The notes under the pieces: model-generated
Told to the model about the DNA's origin: nothing
The model's input: only the letters and a program-made list of their open reading frames with translations
Database searches by the model: none
Part shown: positions 1-11,499 of the stretch, piece by piece
How the letters are laid out: each line of letters begins with the position of its first letter
How positions within the stretch are numbered: the stretch's first letter is position 1
Program-made: the position numbers and the translations under genes
Source: Lotus japonicus
Lineage: Eukaryota; Streptophyta; Magnoliopsida; Fabales; Fabaceae
Length of the DNA: 64,000 nt
NCBI RefSeq assembly: GCF_012489685.1
Contig: NC_080042.1
Coordinates: forward strand, 74,328,566 to 74,392,565
Direction of reading: 5' to 3'

Positions 1-864
1 GAGAAGTAGCAGGAAGTTGGAAGCTACTGTGAACTCTTTATCACTGTGGAAGCATTGCAAAGTTATAAAATTGTCTAAGAACGGCTAACCGCAGCTGCGA
101 CGACTGATGAAGCAAAACAAATCAAAGAGTTTGCGGATTGAATTCTAAAAACTAGAAATGACGATCATACTGATTCCGGAGTAGGACAGTATAATGTTCA
201 AATCCTGCTAGATCTGCTCATTTCATTAATGGAATTGATTAAATATACATATCATGACCTTTCGCACAAAATGAAAGGCCCGCAATTCTTTCCAGATAGA
301 GCTATATTGGCCCCTACACTGCATGTTGTTGAAATGATAAACTCTTACATGATTGACATGATAGCTGCACCAGAACGTGAATATTTGAGCTTTGACTCTG
401 CCTTGCGATCTGATGAGAATTCCGAAATCAAAGGTGAGTGGTTTACCATATAATTTTTGAACGAAACTAAATGTTCAAAAATGCCTAACCACAAACTATT
501 ACTAAGAGTCAGTACTCCAATCATGTTTTTGAGAAATATAGACCATGTAGCAGGTTTATGCAATGAAACCAGGTTAATTGTGGACTTGGTTTCTTCTGAT
601 TCTAAATTTCCAATTAAATTCAGGAGAAGATAGTTTCCAATTGCAGTATGCTTTACGATGACAAAAAACAAAAGTCAATGATAAACACTATTTCAGGTTG
701 GGTTCTTTCTTCCGAGAGCCGTCGTCACTCATGGTCAGATATATGTAGCTCTCTCTAGAGTACGCTCAAGAAAGGGTCTTAAACTTTGTATACTGGATGA
801 GTTGGGAAAACAACATACCAGTACTGTAAATGTAGTGTTTAAGAAAGGTTTTAGAAATGTTTGA
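1..864 (+). pseudogene. Helitron helicase C-terminal remnant
   Basis: Conceptual translation gives blocks typical of the PIF1-like helicase half of plant Helitron proteins: LWKHCK near 40, EFAD near 125, RAILAPTLHVVEMIN near 297-345, MFLRNIDHVAGLCNETRLI near 522-575, FPIAVCFTMTKNKSQ near 628-677 and GQIYVALSRVRSRKGLK near 733-785, ending at TGA 862-864. The copy is dead: there is a frameshift near 85, TGA replaces the Trp codon after EFAD, TAG lies in the RRQF block, and two stops follow the KSQ block where active copies read GQ. It marks an old Helitron insertion upstream of the ATP sulfurylase gene. The longest open piece, 229-453, is not a gene of its own. Confidence 0.85.
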
Positions 865-1063
865 TGTATACAACACAATTTCATTTATTTTTCCTTAAAA
901 GAAATTAATTTTTTAATTCCATTTTTCTCTTTATATATTATTACAAGGTTAATTTATACATGATTGACATATTTATAATTTAAAATTACATATATGAAAA
1001 CTAATTTATTTATTACAAAATTCTAACATAAAATTTCGTGCAGCGCACGGGTAATCGCACTAG
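1..1063 (+). mobile_element. 3' part of a Helitron, truncated by the window edge
   Basis: The segment carries decayed Rep/helicase C-terminal coding sequence (1-864), then AT-rich DNA, then a typical Helitron 3' terminus. The terminus is a short hairpin (CGTGC, 3-base loop, GCACG at 1037-1049) followed by CTAG at 1060-1063 and a host T at 1064. The nine bases CGCACTAGT occur twice in tandem (1056-1064 and 1065-1073), so the end could also be at 1072. The 5' end lies outside the window. Hairpin plus CTRR is the established Helitron 3' signature. Confidence 0.8.
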
Positions 1064-1082
1064 TCGCACTAGTTACAACAAA

Positions 1083-1581
1083 CTCCCATTAATCCAAACT
1101 CGTTTTACAAACTCAAATTAACTCAAATTCTATTTTACAAACTTAAATCCAAACTAGTCCATCAACTCATTTTTTTATCAGCCATATCATATTTGTTATG
1201 GCCCATATATATGCATTCAAAGCAAGCACAACTCACTTAGTTGCATGTGAAAACAAATATCCACCGTTAATAGCAGTTATTATAGTGACACAACCACCCT
1301 TATCTGTTCTCAACCAAAGGGCTCTCTGTACTCTACAGTGAATCTCATCATCACAACCACCCTTATAGTGCAGTGAAAAAGACCTATCTACCCTTCCAAT
1401 CACCGATTCAACTTGATGCCCATTGAACAAAGAACGGTTGTAGTACTTTTGTCCTGCTGCTTTTATAAAGGCAAAAAGCTGAAGAACCGAATTTCATTGC
1501 ATCTTTCTTTCTTTCCTGTTGCATCATGCGGACCGCCACAAATTTCTCATCCACAAACTCAAAATTCCTTATCACTCCACA
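1083..1581 (+). promoter_or_regulatory. Upstream region and TATA box of the ATP sulfurylase gene
   Basis: TTATAAA at 1463-1469 is the best TATA candidate, which puts transcription start near 1495 and gives a leader of about 195 bases before the ATG at 1691. The region starts just after the Helitron end, so that insertion lies within about 400 bp of the inferred start. No other convincing element was recognised. Confidence 0.4.
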
Positions 1582-1680
1582 ATGTTCTCCACACTCATAG
1601 GCCATCTTGCTAGTTCTTGTTACTACTCACTTCTTCTCTCTACCTTGTGTTGTGGTGTCCCTCTTTCTTCTCTTCAATAA
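1582..1680 (+). other. Upstream ORF in the leader of the ATP sulfurylase gene
   Basis: An ATG at 1582 opens a 32-codon frame ending TAA at 1678-1680, ten bases before the main ATG at 1691 and in a different frame from it. If transcription begins near the TATA box at 1463, ribosomes meet this uORF first. Its peptide is not recognised. It could lower translation of the main ORF, but that is inference. Confidence 0.35.
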
Positions 1681-1690
1681 TAGCATTAGC

Positions 1691-4600
1691 ATGTCTCTCA
1701 CCATCAAACTACAACTACTTCCTTTTCTCAACCAAAACCGCCACCATGCAGCACCAACAAAAAACATAACCAGAAAACAACACGTGTCAGGTTCTAACCG
1801 CCACAACGTGAGAATTCGTCCTGAACCGATTTACAGTTCCAATTCTCTTATCATCGCAACCACTAGGAAACTGAAGCTACCGAGAATGCAGGGTGTGAGG
1901 AGCTCGTTGATAGAGCCTGATGGAGGGGCATTGGTGGATCTTGTGGTGCCGGAGAGCCAGAGGGGGTTGAAGGCGGTGGAGGCGGAGGCGCTGCCGAAGG
2001 TGCGGCTGACGAGGGTTGATCTTGAGTGGGTACATGTGATTGGGGAAGGGTGGGCTAGTCCTTTGAGGGGTTTCATGAGGGAGGATGAGTATTTGCAGAG
2101 CTTGCATTTCAATTCCATGAGAGTGGAGGGTGGTGGTGGTGGTGGTGGTGGTTCTGTGGTGAACATGTCGCTTCCCATTGTGTTGGCTATTGATGATGAG
2201 ACTAAGGGTCAAATTGGGTCGTCGTCAAATGTGAGTTTGATTGGGCCTGATGGTGATTGTGTTGCAATTCTTAGAAGGTTAGTCTTCTTTTTTCTGCCAT
2301 TTTTTTTTTCTGGTTAATTGGTGTTTTCTAGTTAATTATTCAGTTGTTATTTACATGAGTTTTAGCTTATAGTTTAATGATTACAATTTACAAGTGTAGA
2401 AAGGAACAGATTCTCAAGTGTTGGGGTTGGTTCAACTGGGTATTGGATCACAGATTAAAAGACTTAAGTTTGATTCACAAAAATTGTCTATTGACTTATG
2501 TTTGTTGAATTTCACATTTTTTTACATGTCCTGCATGTTAATAATCCCCTTGAGTTGGTGCATGTGGATTCGAAATGCCAAACTAGCTGAGCAAGATAGT
2601 TTATATATGAATTCTTTGGTGATGATGGTAGTAAACTGCAAGTTAGAAGCATTGTGTGGTGGAGGTACTTCCAGTGCTTGAACTTGTTTACAAACAAAAT
2701 GACAGAGTACTTTATGTTGGGTATGTTCATGAGAGAGTTAGAAGGTAATGGAATGGGGCTTGGTTTTTTTATAAAAAGGTATGGTGGGGGAAGATAAAAT
2801 TCCAGAAGTAGGTTATGGTATGTGGTTATGGAATCATTTCGAATGGTCACAAGATAAATCAGTGGCTACCATGTGATCATGGATCAGAAGCACCAGTATC
2901 TAGTGTCTGTTCTTCAGAGACATGGATTTGAAATTCGAAGGGTCGTACCGGACAGGACAGCGTTACTTCGAAAACTTCCATGGGAGATTTCATTATGTGC
3001 ATGCTCCGGGTTAACACGTAATTGCATTTCTTCTAGGCATGCTCTGGGTTACCTGAAGAGTTAAGGGAATAAGGTGAAAAGGTATCAACATGCAGGGGAA
3101 GCATGCTGCTCTGATACTATATAAAGTTGAACAATAAGCATTCTCACTTGTCTGTTTGAACTGTACATGACTATGACTTTATACAGCTAAGAACCTTAGT
3201 CGCAGGCTAAGGAAAAGGCTGAGTGAAAGACATGAAGTAATAATTTCTATGAAATATTGACTTATCATAAGTTACATGCTTTTTTGACATGTCTCACATG
3301 TTCATTTCACATGCCTTCAACTTTCAGTCTTCTATTTTGCATTTAGTGTAAGTCATGCAGTCATCTTGAAATTAAGAAAGTTGAATTGCCCTGGCTATCT
3401 AAATAAATCCCTGTCGTGGTCTCTTTTACCTTTAATTAACCATTAAACTCCTATGCAGTATTCAAATCTACAAGCATAACAAGGAAGAAAGAATAGCTAG
3501 AACTTGGGGAACAACTGCACCAGGATTGCCATATGTTGAAGAGGTGATTACCCCAGCTGGAAATTGGCTTATTGGAGGAGATTTGGAATTGCTAAAACCT
3601 ATCAAATATAATGATGGTCTTGATCACTACAGGCTCTCACCCAAACAACTTCGTGAGGAATTCGATAGGCGTGAAGCTGATGCAGTTTTTGCCTTTCAGT
3701 TAAGAAATCCAGTGCACAATGGCCATGCCTTGTTAATGAACGATACGCGTAATCGCCTGTTGGAAATGGGTTACAAAAATCCAATCTTATTGCTTCATCC
3801 TCTTGGAGGTTTCACAAAGGCTGATGATGTGCCCTTAGATGTCAGGATGGAGCAACATAGCAAGGTAGTTTCCATTGTTCTTATATGACATGGAGTATTA
3901 ACAATGTTCATGTGCCTATGATAATATATGCTTAGAAATGACCTTGTAAGTGATTAAGCTGTCATTTAATTTCAGCAACCTGTTTATTTGTAATTGCTCA
4001 GTCCACGGAATTTTATCCACTTAATATCAAGTTCTTTTTAGTATACATTGATTCAGTTAACCGACCTCGCCTAGCGCGAAAAAACTTGGATGAAGATATA
4101 AAGTTATTTTTTTGTTCTTAGGTCCTAGAAGATGGAGTTCTTGATCCAGAGACTACCATAGTTTCTATCTTTCCATCACCTATGCATTATGCTGGTCCAA
4201 CGGAAGTGCAGTGGCACGCCAAGGCACGAATAAATGCAGGTGCTAACTTCTATATTGTTGGTCGTGATCCTGCTGGTATGGGTCACCCGACTGAGAAAAG
4301 GGATTTGTACGACCCTGATCACGGGAAAAAGGTGCTCAGCATGGCTCCTGGTCTTGAGAAGCTTAACATTTTGCCATTCAGGGTATATTTTCTTACTTTC
4401 ACGCATGGCTATAGGTTCTGGTTCCTCTATGAAATATGTTCTTTGAATGGCTTCTTCTTCACAATGCTTTGTGATGCATGTCATGTTGCTTATTATTTGA
4501 GTTGTGAAATGACATGATTTCCTTGTTCATTAATATACGACATTACTTTATGAAGTTTAAGTGTTTAATACGCTACCAAGAAGTATGCTGATGAGATTTT

Positions 4601-5338
4601 GTTTTATTTAATGACGATTCAGAAAATACTTATGTCTTCTACCTTGTTTGCCATTTTAAATTACAGGTGGCAGCTTATGACACTAAGGACAAAAAGATGG
4701 CATTTTTTGATCCAACCCGTTCTCAAGATTTCCTATTTATATCAGGAACCAAGGTATTTGATTTCTTTATTCATTATCATTCACTAATGTATTTCAAGCT
4801 CCATCAACCTTAACTTTGGAACTTGTGATTAATAGTTATTTATTAAATTAGTATATAGCCAATGTATTATATTAGGTTATAATGGCAGATCCTGGTTCCC
4901 TTTATTCCTTGAAGTTGGCTACAACTTAAACAAAAGTAATTTACATTGGAACTTGGAAGTAATAAAGTTGGGCATAAAGAACAGCATTGGGGTTTTACTA
5001 TGTATGACGATAATATGTAAAATGCAAAATATTAATAAGATGTTTCTTGTGGATGTGGGCATTCGCCTGTAAGGGCACCCTTAGATCTTGTTCATTCAGT
5101 TTTCACACATGTATCATCAAGTTGGTATCTGAAGTCATTTGACATTGGATAACTGCTCTTCACAATTTTGTTAATATTTTCTTGGTTTGATTTATTTTTC
5201 CAGATGCGGGCTTATGCAAGAAGCGGGGAGAATCCACCAGATGGATTTATGTGCCCAAGTGGATGGAAGGTTCTTGTTAATTATTATAAAAGTTTGCAGG
5301 CGGAAGAGGCAGCACAACAGCCTGTGCTATCTGCTTAG
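1691..5338 (+). CDS. APS1: ATP sulfurylase, plastid type (five exons)
   Basis: Catalyses ATP + sulfate to adenosine 5'-phosphosulfate + PPi, the first step of sulfate assimilation. Exons fit GT-AG borders and keep frame: 1691-2277, 3459-3864, 4122-4382, 4667-4753, 5204-5338 (491 aa, usual plant length). Residues 1 to about 55 are rich in Ser, Asn, Thr and basic residues with few acids, as in a chloroplast transit peptide. The PUA-like domain follows, then the catalytic domain with [10 protein letters not shown] (about 276-285, the HxGH nucleotide motif) and GRDPAGM (about 377). The start is the first in-frame ATG. An in-frame TTG at 1607 would extend it but is not needed. Oddities: a (GGT)n run at about 2131-2151 encodes eight glycines, and the usual miR395 target site is strongly diverged. 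Introns hold nothing recognised. Confidence 0.95.
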
Positions 5339-6931
5339 ACATAACTAGGAATTTTTGCATTAATTGGTTCCAAAGGAAGAGTGTTAAGGGTACAGTTCCA
5401 GGAGTGCCAATTTTGATGCATGGTCTTCCAGCTTCATGGTCAAGAATTCAGCAATGCGCAAGCATATTTTAGTTTTTTTTTAATCCAATGATTCATCTTT
5501 GGTTTCCTTATGAAGTTACTATGAATGAAGATTTTGTTGTGGTGTGTCAGGCATTATTGCAGAATCCTCTATCTGATCTGAGTCTCAACATAAGGACTAG
5601 AAATTTTCAGTAGAACCTGGGTGCTGTTGGCTATTAACAGGGTGTATAGAGAATGTGGCCTTGAGAACAAACACACTACAAAGTGGGGGGACTACTACAA
5701 GGACAAGAAAGGGAAAAGCAACCACATGTTGTCCAGGGGATAATTCAATGGACCACATGGGCTGTTGTGGTGTGTCTGAATTCTGATGAACAATTTTTAA
5801 GGAGGGAAAGTACATATTTTACTGCAAAATGTTTTATTTCGACATTTGAGCATAAAAAATTGAAAATTATGATGACATTTATCGCACTCAAAAATGAATA
5901 ATTTAAAATTAATACTCTTCATAGGCTCTCTATTCAGTGCTTCCATGAAAGGAACCTTGAACCTACGTTGCGGTAGCTTAAACCCAAACATACCGTAGTT
6001 ATTTAATTCTCTTATACAAATTGCATACTTATTTTGTGTGTATTAAATTGTTCTGTCATTCAAGCCAAGCCGAGTGCGGTGAATGTCAAATATATTTTTA
6101 AGAGTGTATAGGTTATAAAGATCGAGCTTTTGACCTATTGTTTCAAAAACCCTTTTAACACTATTTATCCATTGTTTTAATCTTATCCATTGAACATTTT
6201 TATTAAATTTTGCACCAATATTGGACTTCTGCATTGATTTTCCCAACTAGTCCATTGCACATCAGATCTACCTAAGGCAACATTTAGCCGACAATTTTTT
6301 TTTAAATGTTGTTTAGGGGTATGCATAAAAAGGAAGATATCATTTACTAATACAAAACTTGAATGCTACACCCTTACAAATCCACCTATATCATCATTTC
6401 TTTTCTTCAAAATTCCACTACTAGCTCATTACTAGTAGATAGAGAAATATGGTGTTTGTATAAGATAAACTGTGATAGGTGAGACAAAATTATTACATAA
6501 GTGTTTAAATGGAGTAAAAATCAAGAAACATTATGAAAACAGAGAACATGGGATTTGAAGTGCACAAACCAGAGAACATGGGACAGAAAATGAGAAGACT
6601 TTCAAAAAAAAATTGAGAAGACAACGGAGAATGGAGCAGTTGTTATGTCTTCACAATTGCCATTCCATTTCAAGTACCTATAGATCAGATAATAATACTA
6701 AGTAAATCTATGTTTGAAAATCGTTTTAAGTTAAAATTAATTTTCAAGACAAACTTATATGTTATCTGTGTCTGAATCAATTATTACTTATTAGAGGTTG
6801 AAACAAACAACAGTTAATATTTAAATTGTTTCAGCAATCCTTGCTACAGTTCTGTAATTTCCTTTTCCCATTATACCTTCCCCAAACTCAGTGGATTCAC
6901 TCCCAAGTTTCTGGACAAGTGGGGTGTTAAA
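5339..6931. other. 3' flank and intergenic region, no gene seen
   Basis: About 1.6 kb between the ATP sulfurylase stop and the WIT start. The first 150-250 bases are probably 3' UTR. The rest is AT-rich with only short open frames (up to 72 codons) that resemble nothing I know. The 200 bases before 6932 should hold the WIT promoter, but no clear TATA box was picked out. Confidence 0.5.
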
Positions 6932-9699
6932 ATGAGCACTGAAAGTGCTGAAAGTGTTGTTAGTGTTGATCTTGAAGGTGTTGTTTCATCATCCAATGGG
7001 GATGTAATTGGGGATCCGGGTGTTGTTAGCAGCACAAAGCTTGCAAGGTTGGATTTGAGTTTGGCATGTTTCTCAGAGAAAGTTTCCAACTTGAGCATTT
7101 TTGTGATGCATCTAGCAACCATGGAGAGTGAACTTGATGGCTTAGCTTGGGTGAAGGATCACATGGGACTTGGTTCTTTTGAAAAGGTTCTGGAATTTGA
7201 TCTGTTATCTGGAGTGTTGGGTTCAGAGATCAGAGAGTTAGATGGATTCTTAGACACTCTTAAATCTGGGATTGTGGAATCTAGAGAGAGGGTGTGGTCT
7301 TGCACTCATTTGGGAGAGGCTTTCATTACAATGCAAGACAAGTTACTTGACTGTGAGCAATATCTGAAGCAATCTGAACATCAGTTCACTGAAATTAAGA
7401 TACAGTCAGCTAGCTTCCAGAGGAATTTGTCTTCTTTAAAGAAGGCAGAAAATGGTATGTAGAGGATCTTATTTTATTCATTTCTTCTCAATTTTTCCTA
7501 GCCTTTTTCCTATTTCATCAGGTTGGTAGAAAAAAGGGTATTCTTTTATTTCTGTCTCATTTTCTGGGGTTTCTCTTCAATTTCCCTGTGAAATTTGTTG
7601 ATCAAAAGGGACTATAACATCTTTGTAGATTGCTTTCATTACAAAATCTTTTTAGAAAAAGGAAGGAAGAAGCAAATAAAGCGGTGAAGAACATTGAATT
7701 GACTGGCTCAATATTGCTGCTTCTTGATTGATTTGTAGCAAATAAGAATACAATTATGTGAATGTTTCTGCTTCTGAATATAATTGTCTGGCTCAATATT
7801 TCTTCTTATTTTGTTGGGGGATTTTCGATGACAGCAGGTAATGGTGAAGCAGATAAAATCATCAGAGAGGGTGATAAATCTTTGAATGTAAATGGACAGA
7901 TAAAACTGCAAACAGCTGGGCAACAAAGGTATATTCTGAAAATGCTGGATAAATCATTGGCAAGAGAAATGGATCTTGAGAAGAATTTATATGATTCAAG
8001 AGAAATTGAAGGAAAGCTAAAACTACGAGTGTTCTCTTTAGATCAAAAGTTAGTTCACATGGAGGAAGAAGCAATTGATGTTTGGGAAAGATTGTTTGAG
8101 GCAAACAATGCACGTGAGATCCTGATGGGAATTTCAAAAGGTCTGTTGGGCAGACTCCAGATTTCTCAGTTCAAATTGAATGGTTCCAGTCACCATGAAT
8201 TTGAGCTTCAAGCTAAGCTTGAAACTCTTGTAGAACAATTGAAAACCAGAGATGTTATTGTGGAGAAGATCAAAAGCAACAGTACTGAATTAAACAGCTC
8301 TCTTCTGGATCAGACAAATACTGCAAAAGCTGATCTGAAAGATGCTGAAGATAAGCTAATCCATGCCAATTCTGAAATCTTCACTTTAACTGAGAAGGTG
8401 TCTTTACTTGAGAAGCAGCTAGAAGAATCTGAATCCCAGCGACTGAATATGAAAGCATCGGCTGATGAATATCAGAAGCAGTACAATGTTGTGTGCTCTG
8501 AAGTAGGAGACATGGGAAATCTTGTTGTTGACCTGAAACAAATTGTAACCAATGAAAAAAGTAGGGCTGATAGTGCAGAAACTAAGTGTAAGTTACTGAC
8601 AGAGATTAATTCAAAACTCAATGAAGAGCTGAATCTTTTGAAAGGCGGTGGAGACAATTCCAAGAGAATTTATTATAATCTTCGATTGCGGAATAAAGTA
8701 GCATCTGCGGAAGCTGGTCAGGAGAAGCAAAGTATGTTGTATTCCACAATTAGTGATATGGAAAATGTGATAAAGGATCTTAAGTCAAAGGTTTCTAAAG
8801 CTGAGAGTCAGGCTGACAGTGCAGAGGAGAATTGTATAATATTGTCTGAATCTAATGCTAAGTTAAATGAGGAACTGAAGTTCTTGGGGAGTAGATTGGA
8901 ATGCTTAGAGGTATCTCTGCACATAGAGGAGGAAGCAAAAATGTTAACTGCGAAGCAGATTGGAAAGCAGACTGAATTTTTTAAGAATTTGGTGACGCAG
9001 CTGGCTATTGAAAGAGAGCGTCTGAAGCAGCAGGTAAAGACTGAGATGGAGAATTCATTTCTTGTTAATTAAATTATAAATCTTTCATGGTGTGTCCTAG
9101 TTTATAGACTGCTAGGACTACTTCACTCCTCAACACCTTTTGATTACTCATATTTCACAAAATTTCGTAGACTCATCTATATAAACTAATTGATACCTCA
9201 GTATAGGATGGTTTCATCAATGATATGATGTACGTGCCTATTTTACTTCTTTTGATATACATGTATTCATTCATGTGCATAGGCGTAGTATGTGAGTGGG
9301 CCCATCATTTATTTCTTTTTTTATTTCTCCACAGTCTGTTTTAAGCAGTATGCAGCTCACCGAGTTGATGCAGTATCATGTAGTTGCTCCAATATTCTCT
9401 TCAAGCATGTTAGTGATCTTGATAAATGAGGAAGAAAAAATCAATGAACAATGACATTTAAACAACTCTGCTTGAGTTTTGTGAATAATATGCTGAAATG
9501 TGAGATATCCCAAAGTGAAAACCTTCTGATATTTATGACTCAACATCTTAGCTAAGATAGATTGAATAAATTAAGGGCCTAGTTTTACTGCTATTTGGCT
9601 TACTGAAAATGTTGTATTTATCTACAGTTATCTTCCCTAGCAAGTGAGAACAAAATTTTGGTAGTGAAGCTAATGCAGACATATAAAGATCCTTCTTGA
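6932..9699 (+). CDS. WIT1: WIT-type coiled-coil nuclear envelope protein, C-terminally truncated
   Basis: Resembles WPP domain-interacting tail-anchored proteins, which with WIP proteins hold RanGAP at the plant nuclear envelope and link SUN-KASH bridges to myosin. Exons: 6932-7454, 7838-9033, 9628-9699, all GT-AG, giving 596 aa. After an acidic, Ser/Val-rich N-terminus almost the whole protein is predicted coiled coil, with two related Leu/Glu-rich blocks (around 8500-8650 and 8740-8900) sharing SKAESQADSAE-like wording. The C-terminal LASENKILVVKL block is typical of the family. In exon 3 a TGA at 9697-9699 stops the frame, although the next 33 bases to the GT at 9733 read as a normal continuation. 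The tail anchor that defines the family is therefore missing. Identification is strong; whether this is a functional allele is uncertain. Confidence 0.8.
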
Positions 9700-10350
9700 G
9701 AAGCTAGTGAGACTTCAGCCATTGGCCATAAGGTTGGTACATTTGACTTTTTTACTTGTTTTTTGATATGTGCATGTAAATGACTGAATGGCGAGGATTT
9801 CTTAACTAGTTAACTCAAAAAAGATTAATTGGCTTAAAAAAATATGTTCTGTTTTCAATTTTACAAAAAGGTTTTTCTGTTCTAAAGATAGTATCTGGAC
9901 AACAGTGGGCTATAGAGAGCATTAATTGGTTCCCTGTTGGGAGAAGTATATGCTGTGTAAAGTGCATATGATTACCATCTAATAAAAGACTAAGCATGAC
10001 AATTGATCATTGATGTCTGAAGTTTATAACTTCCTACATATGTGACTTGTGAGCAATAGCATCAAGATAAAAAAAAGGTTTAAATATTGCAATAAACTAA
10101 AGACAACAGAAGAAAAAGGTGCATAGATTGAAATTCTTCTCATTATTACAGGTGGGCAGGTCTTGAAAACATTGATATGCAAAATTTAATGAAGTAAAAC
10201 CTACAGATTCTATGTTAGTTGTTCGGAGTATGAGGAGAATAGATGCAGGGGTTCCTGAATTTTCATATCGGTTCTTGTTTTACTGGTTTCATTTCATCTG
10301 TGATTTATTTATGTTTCTATTACAGAAATTTGTTTTCTGTTTATTATTCA
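9700..10350 (+). pseudogene. Degenerate 3' end of the WIT gene, former tail-anchor exon
   Basis: After the TGA, exon 3 continues in frame for 11 codons to a donor at 9733. A candidate last exon begins after an AG at 10206. One frame reads RRIDAG (10233-10250), a second reads LNF just after it, and the hydrophobic FISVLVLLVSF stretch expected of a tail anchor appears in yet another frame around 10259-10293. No single frame joins them, so at least one indel is implied. This is inferred from the family layout (coiled coil, short linker, C-terminal membrane segment). Confidence 0.5.
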
Positions 10351-10857
10351 TTTGTTGACTCTATTGATAGGTGTTTAATTCAAAGCATTAATTATATTTG
10401 TGTTATAAGCATTGAGCTTTTCAGAACAACTAGTTGGTCCCCAACTATCAAAATGCATTTCGTTGTCTAAGAAAGTGGCAAAAGTCGGTCGAGTTAGTCT
10501 ATCCGTCAGTTTTGGTCAACTAATAAATGTGACATGACTGTTAGATGCTGATGTGAGAAATGTCGGGCAAGTTAGTATCTGAATGTGTTAAACGTCGGGC
10601 AATTAGTCTCCAATTGTATACTAATACACTATTTTACAAAAGGGAGTGGGGAGATTCAAACTTGGAACTTTGGGGTGGTAAAACAAGCCATTTGCTAGTT
10701 GAGCCAAGCAATCTAATGATTATAATGTAAACTCACTTATAATGTGAACTTAGTTACATTTCTTATGTCAAGCTATCTCATTTTGTTGTGGTGTGTAAGG
10801 AGCGGTGAACCATGTATTATACGGTTTTTCTCATAAAACTCCTCAAGACTGGTTGTG
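10351..10857. other. Intergenic, no gene seen
   Basis: About 500 bases of AT-rich DNA. It includes a GTCGG-containing stretch at 10476-10605 in which the phrase 'cgggcaa-ttagt' recurs (about 10564 and 10592), suggesting a fragment of an unclassified repeat. No coding potential recognised. Confidence 0.4.
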
Positions 10858-11255
10858 TTAGAGCATCTCCAATAGAGTCCTTATTTTTGGACCTTAAAAT
10901 AAGATCCGGATCTTATTAGATCCCACCATTGGAGCTATCCTACATGACATGAGATCTTAGCAAAAGCTAAGATCCATGCCTTAGCTCAGGTACTCTCAAA
11001 TGTAGGATCTTAAATAAAATAATATTTTTTTTTCTCTCCTTCAATACCATAATCAAAGTGAAAATTAGGGAGGAAAATAAATAATATAAATATATTGAGT
11101 ACTGTGGGCCCAGACAAAAGTAAAATAAGATCTCAACCACTAGAGTGAAATGTGTATGAAGACCTTATGAGTGTCTTAAATCCTATGTGGCAATTTGGGC
11201 CCACAAGAATTGAGTTAAGTCCCAAAATAAGTTCCTACCATTGGAGATGCTCTTA
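10858..11255. mobile_element. Harbinger/Tourist-like MITE
   Basis: A 392-bp element (10861-11252) with inverted termini GAGCATCTCCAAT and ATTGGAGATGCTC, flanked by direct TTA triplets at 10858-10860 and 11253-11255. A TTA/TAA 3-bp target duplication with short TIRs is the hallmark of PIF/Harbinger MITEs. It has no coding capacity. Confidence 0.8.
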
Positions 11256-11304
11256 TACTCACCACTCTTATTAGGTACTGTCTTTTTATTTTCTGGTTCA
11301 ATTA

Positions 11305-11484
11305 GCGCGGGAAAAGTTTCCAATTCCGCACTTAAATGTGCGGTAAGGTTTTTAGTACCGCACTTATACGTGCGTGAAAAGCATTTTATTTGTGCGTTCA
11401 ACACTCGGTAAAACTATAAGTTCGTAATCAAAAAACAAACCACACTTATGACGTGCGGAAGGTATTGCATATTATAAATGCGGA
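11305..11484. repeat. Cluster of GCAC/GTGC palindromes
   Basis: Several imperfect palindromes of the form (C)CGCACTTnnn(A)GTGCG(G) lie within 180 bp: 11326-11343, 11358-11374 and about 11440-11457, with isolated half-sites between and after them. The same motif recurs 1.3-1.9 kb downstream inside the MULE-like element. Function unknown. It may be sub-terminal DNA of a related transposon whose ends I could not define. Confidence 0.55.
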
Positions 11485-11499
11485 GAGTGATAAATACAT

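Noticed and set aside
1607..1690. N-terminal extension of ATP sulfurylase from position 1607
   Set aside because: The codon there is TTG. The first in-frame ATG is at 1691 and already gives a transit-peptide-like start and a normal length.
2418..3064. Open frames inside intron 1 of ATP sulfurylase
   Set aside because: They lie between well-supported splice sites (2278 and 3458), match no family and are interrupted by AT-rich intron sequence.
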